Assembly (NCBI GenBank): GCA_038233815.1
Contig: JBBSVE010000140.1
Span: forward strand, 1 to 7,769
Direction: 5' to 3'
DNA: 7,769 nt
DNA from: JBBSVE01 sp038233815
GTDB lineage: Bacteria > Pseudomonadota > Alphaproteobacteria > Rhodobacterales > Rhodobacteraceae
In this document: piece after piece, positions 6,790 through 7,769 of the stretch
Layout of the letters: the number at the start of each line of letters is the position of its first letter
How positions within the stretch are numbered: the first letter of the stretch is position 1
Position numbers and translations under genes: made by a program
Notes under the pieces: generated by a model
What the model was told of the DNA's origin: nothing
Seen by the model: the letters and a program-made list of their open reading frames with translations, nothing else
Databases searched by the model: none

Positions 6790-6840
6790 CGCGTGGCCGG
6801 GTTTATACAGACGCGTGAGGAGGATCACGGCCGCGTGAGG
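6790..6840. repeat. Phased direct repeats upstream of the HtrA gene
   Basis: CGCGTGAGG occurs at 6812-6820 and 6832-6840, exactly 20 bases apart, and a shorter CGCGTG occurs at 6790-6795, 22 bases before the first. The spacing is close to two helical turns, placing copies on the same DNA face. They lie in the 124-base gap between the 3-hydroxybutyrate dehydrogenase stop and the protease start. They flank the best promoter-like elements of this gap, which suggests binding of a dimeric or tandem regulator. No known regulator can be named from this. Confidence 0.4.
6802..6827 (-). promoter_or_regulatory. Candidate promoter for the HtrA gene
   Basis: On the minus strand TGATCC (6827-6822) precedes TATAAA (6807-6802) by 14 bases; the latter lies 72 bases before the start codon. 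TATAAA is the most promoter-like hexamer in the gap. TGATC is a -35 element used by RpoE-type sigma factors in Rhodobacter, which would fit an envelope-stress protease, but the match to the -10 half and spacing is uncertain, and 14 bases is short for sigma-70. Confidence 0.25.
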
Positions 6841-6853
6841 GCAGGCAAGCCGC

Positions 6854-7636
6854 CTATTGCATGAACCATCCGTGGCTCGCGACAAGGGACTGCCCGGTCA
6901 GTGCATTCGACGGGAATGCCGCCATGACCCACGCAAGCTCGGCGATATCCTCGACGGTGGTGAATTCGCGGTCCACGGTGTTGCGCAGCATCACGTCGTC
7001 GATCACCTGCTGCTCGGTGATGCCCAGCGCCTGCGCCTGCTCGGGGATCTGGCGGTCGACCAGCGGGGTCCGCACGAAGCCCGGGCAGATCACGTTGGCG
7101 CGCACGCCGTGGCGGCCGCCCTCCTTGGCCAGGGTCCGGGCGAGGCCAAGGAGGCCGTGCTTGGCCGTCACATAGGCCGATTTGAGCGGGCTCGCCTCGT
7201 GGCTGTGGACCGACCCCATGAAGATCACCGTGCCGGATCCTTTGGCATACATGTGCGGCAGGCACGCCTTGGTGGTCAGGAACGCGCCGTCGAGATGGAT
7301 CGCGAGCATCCGCTTCCAGTCGGCGAAGGCGAAGGCCTCGATCGGATTGACGATCTGGATGCCCGCATTGGACACCAGCACATCGACCTCGCCCCAGCGC
7401 GCCACCACCGCGGCCACGCCTGCACTCACGGCCGCCTCATCGGTCACGTCCATCGCGAGGCCCATCGCCTCGCCCGGACCCGCCCGGGTCAGATCGGCGG
7501 CGACGGCGTCGGCCGCGTCCTGCGCAAGATCGGCCACGACGACCCGTGCGCCGTCCGCCACGTAGCGCGCCGCAATCGCGCGCCCGATGCCGGAGGCCGA
7601 TCCGGTGACGATGCAGACGTTGTCCTTGAGGTTCAT
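6854..7636 (-). CDS. bdhA: 3-hydroxybutyrate dehydrogenase (classical SDR)
   Basis: The product has 260 residues, the standard length, with GGGAG seven bases before the ATG. It interconverts (R)-3-hydroxybutyrate and acetoacetate with NAD(H) in the cytoplasm, a step in use of polyhydroxybutyrate and ketone bodies. Features in order: TGSASGIG cofactor loop (11-18), D36 after beta 2 (NAD preference), D63 (MDVTD) at the adenine site, SNAG (89-92), catalytic S142, Y155 and K159 (YVTAK). The substrate-carboxylate residues known from the Pseudomonas fragi enzyme all fall at the same numbers: Q94, H144, K152, Q196 and W257. The C-terminus GWFMQ matches the family. The fourth SDR catalytic residue, normally Asn114, is His here (AIHLDG). 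The protease gene follows 124 bases downstream on the same strand, but nothing links the two functionally. The substrate call is strong; the symbol follows common usage. Confidence 0.93.
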   Translation of the reverse strand: MNLKDNVCIVTGSASGIGRAIAARYVADGARVVVADLAQDAADAVAADLTRAGPGEAMGLAMDVTDEAAVSAGVAAVVARWGEVDVLVSNAGIQIVNPIEAFAFADWKRMLAIHLDGAFLTTKACLPHMYAKGSGTVIFMGSVHSHEASPLKSAYVTAKHGLLGLARTLAKEGGRHGVRANVICPGFVRTPLVDRQIPEQAQALGITEQQVIDDVMLRNTVDREFTTVEDIAELAWVMAAFPSNALTGQSLVASHGWFMQ

Positions 7637-7769
7637 GGCGGGACTCCCGTTTCTGGCGTCTGTTCAGGCGATGCGGTCGCGCCCACTCACGCCCCGAACG
7701 GGTGCCGCGTCAAGGCGTCGGGTCCATTTCGCGTGACCCCGGTCCGCGTGCGATGACAGGGGTGCGGCG

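Noticed and set aside
5599..6864. 421-codon + strand open frame opposite the protease gene
   Set aside because: The minus strand carries the complete H-D-S triad, PDZ domain, signal peptide and terminator. The + frame is a compositional shadow.
6857..7756. 299-codon + strand open frame opposite the 3-hydroxybutyrate dehydrogenase gene
   Set aside because: The minus strand encodes a full SDR with all expected catalytic and substrate residues; the + frame has no family likeness.
7637..7769. Possible 3' end of another minus-strand gene upstream of the dehydrogenase
   Set aside because: All three minus frames stay open from the window edge to a stop before the dehydrogenase start, and none gives a recognisable C-terminus or clearly better codon use. 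It cannot be called without the flanking sequence.

Overview
This 7.8 kb window is GC-rich with strongly GC-biased third codon positions. Its proteins look alphaproteobacterial, most likely Rhodobacterales (Roseobacter/Paracoccus-like). That placement rests on protein resemblance and base composition only; no 16S or other marker is present. Nearly all of it is coding: seven chromosomal-type genes, with no RNA genes, CRISPR array, insertion sequence or phage gene seen.

Layout. Positions 1-1856 (+ strand) hold a two-gene catabolic-looking unit. It starts with the 3' part of a FOXRED1-like FAD-dependent oxidoreductase, cut by the window edge. A uronate-dehydrogenase-like NAD(P) epimerase/SDR follows 23 bases later. 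A non-coding gap of about 186 bases (1857-2042) contains a 12-bp perfect palindrome and a short direct repeat, but no convincing terminator. Positions 2043-5538 (+ strand) hold a tight three-gene membrane cassette: a six-TM HdeD/DUF308 protein, a full-length two-domain MprF (aminoacyl-phosphatidylglycerol synthase plus flippase), and a small three-TM DUF202 protein whose ribosome site overlaps the mprF stop. Positions 5539-5619 are the convergent intergenic region, with a strong hairpin whose T-run serves the minus strand. Positions 6729-5620 (- strand) encode a periplasmic Do/HtrA-type serine protease with a single PDZ domain. Positions 7636-6854 (- strand) encode a 3-hydroxybutyrate dehydrogenase. 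The last 133 bases carry no gene I can call; they may hold the end of an upstream minus-strand gene.

How the genes may work together (inference). The HdeD-MprF-DUF202 cassette and the neighbouring HtrA protease all concern the cell envelope: lipid charge modification, membrane stress and periplasmic protein quality control. The 3-hydroxybutyrate dehydrogenase belongs to polyhydroxybutyrate/ketone-body metabolism. The oxidoreductase/epimerase pair probably acts on a small organic or sugar acid.

I did not find a clearly new system. The points most worth a second look are the phased direct repeats in front of the protease gene, the G8 tract in mprF, the altered substrate pocket of the uronate-dehydrogenase-like enzyme, the FOXRED1-like C-terminus of the first gene, and the HdeD-MprF-DUF202 grouping.
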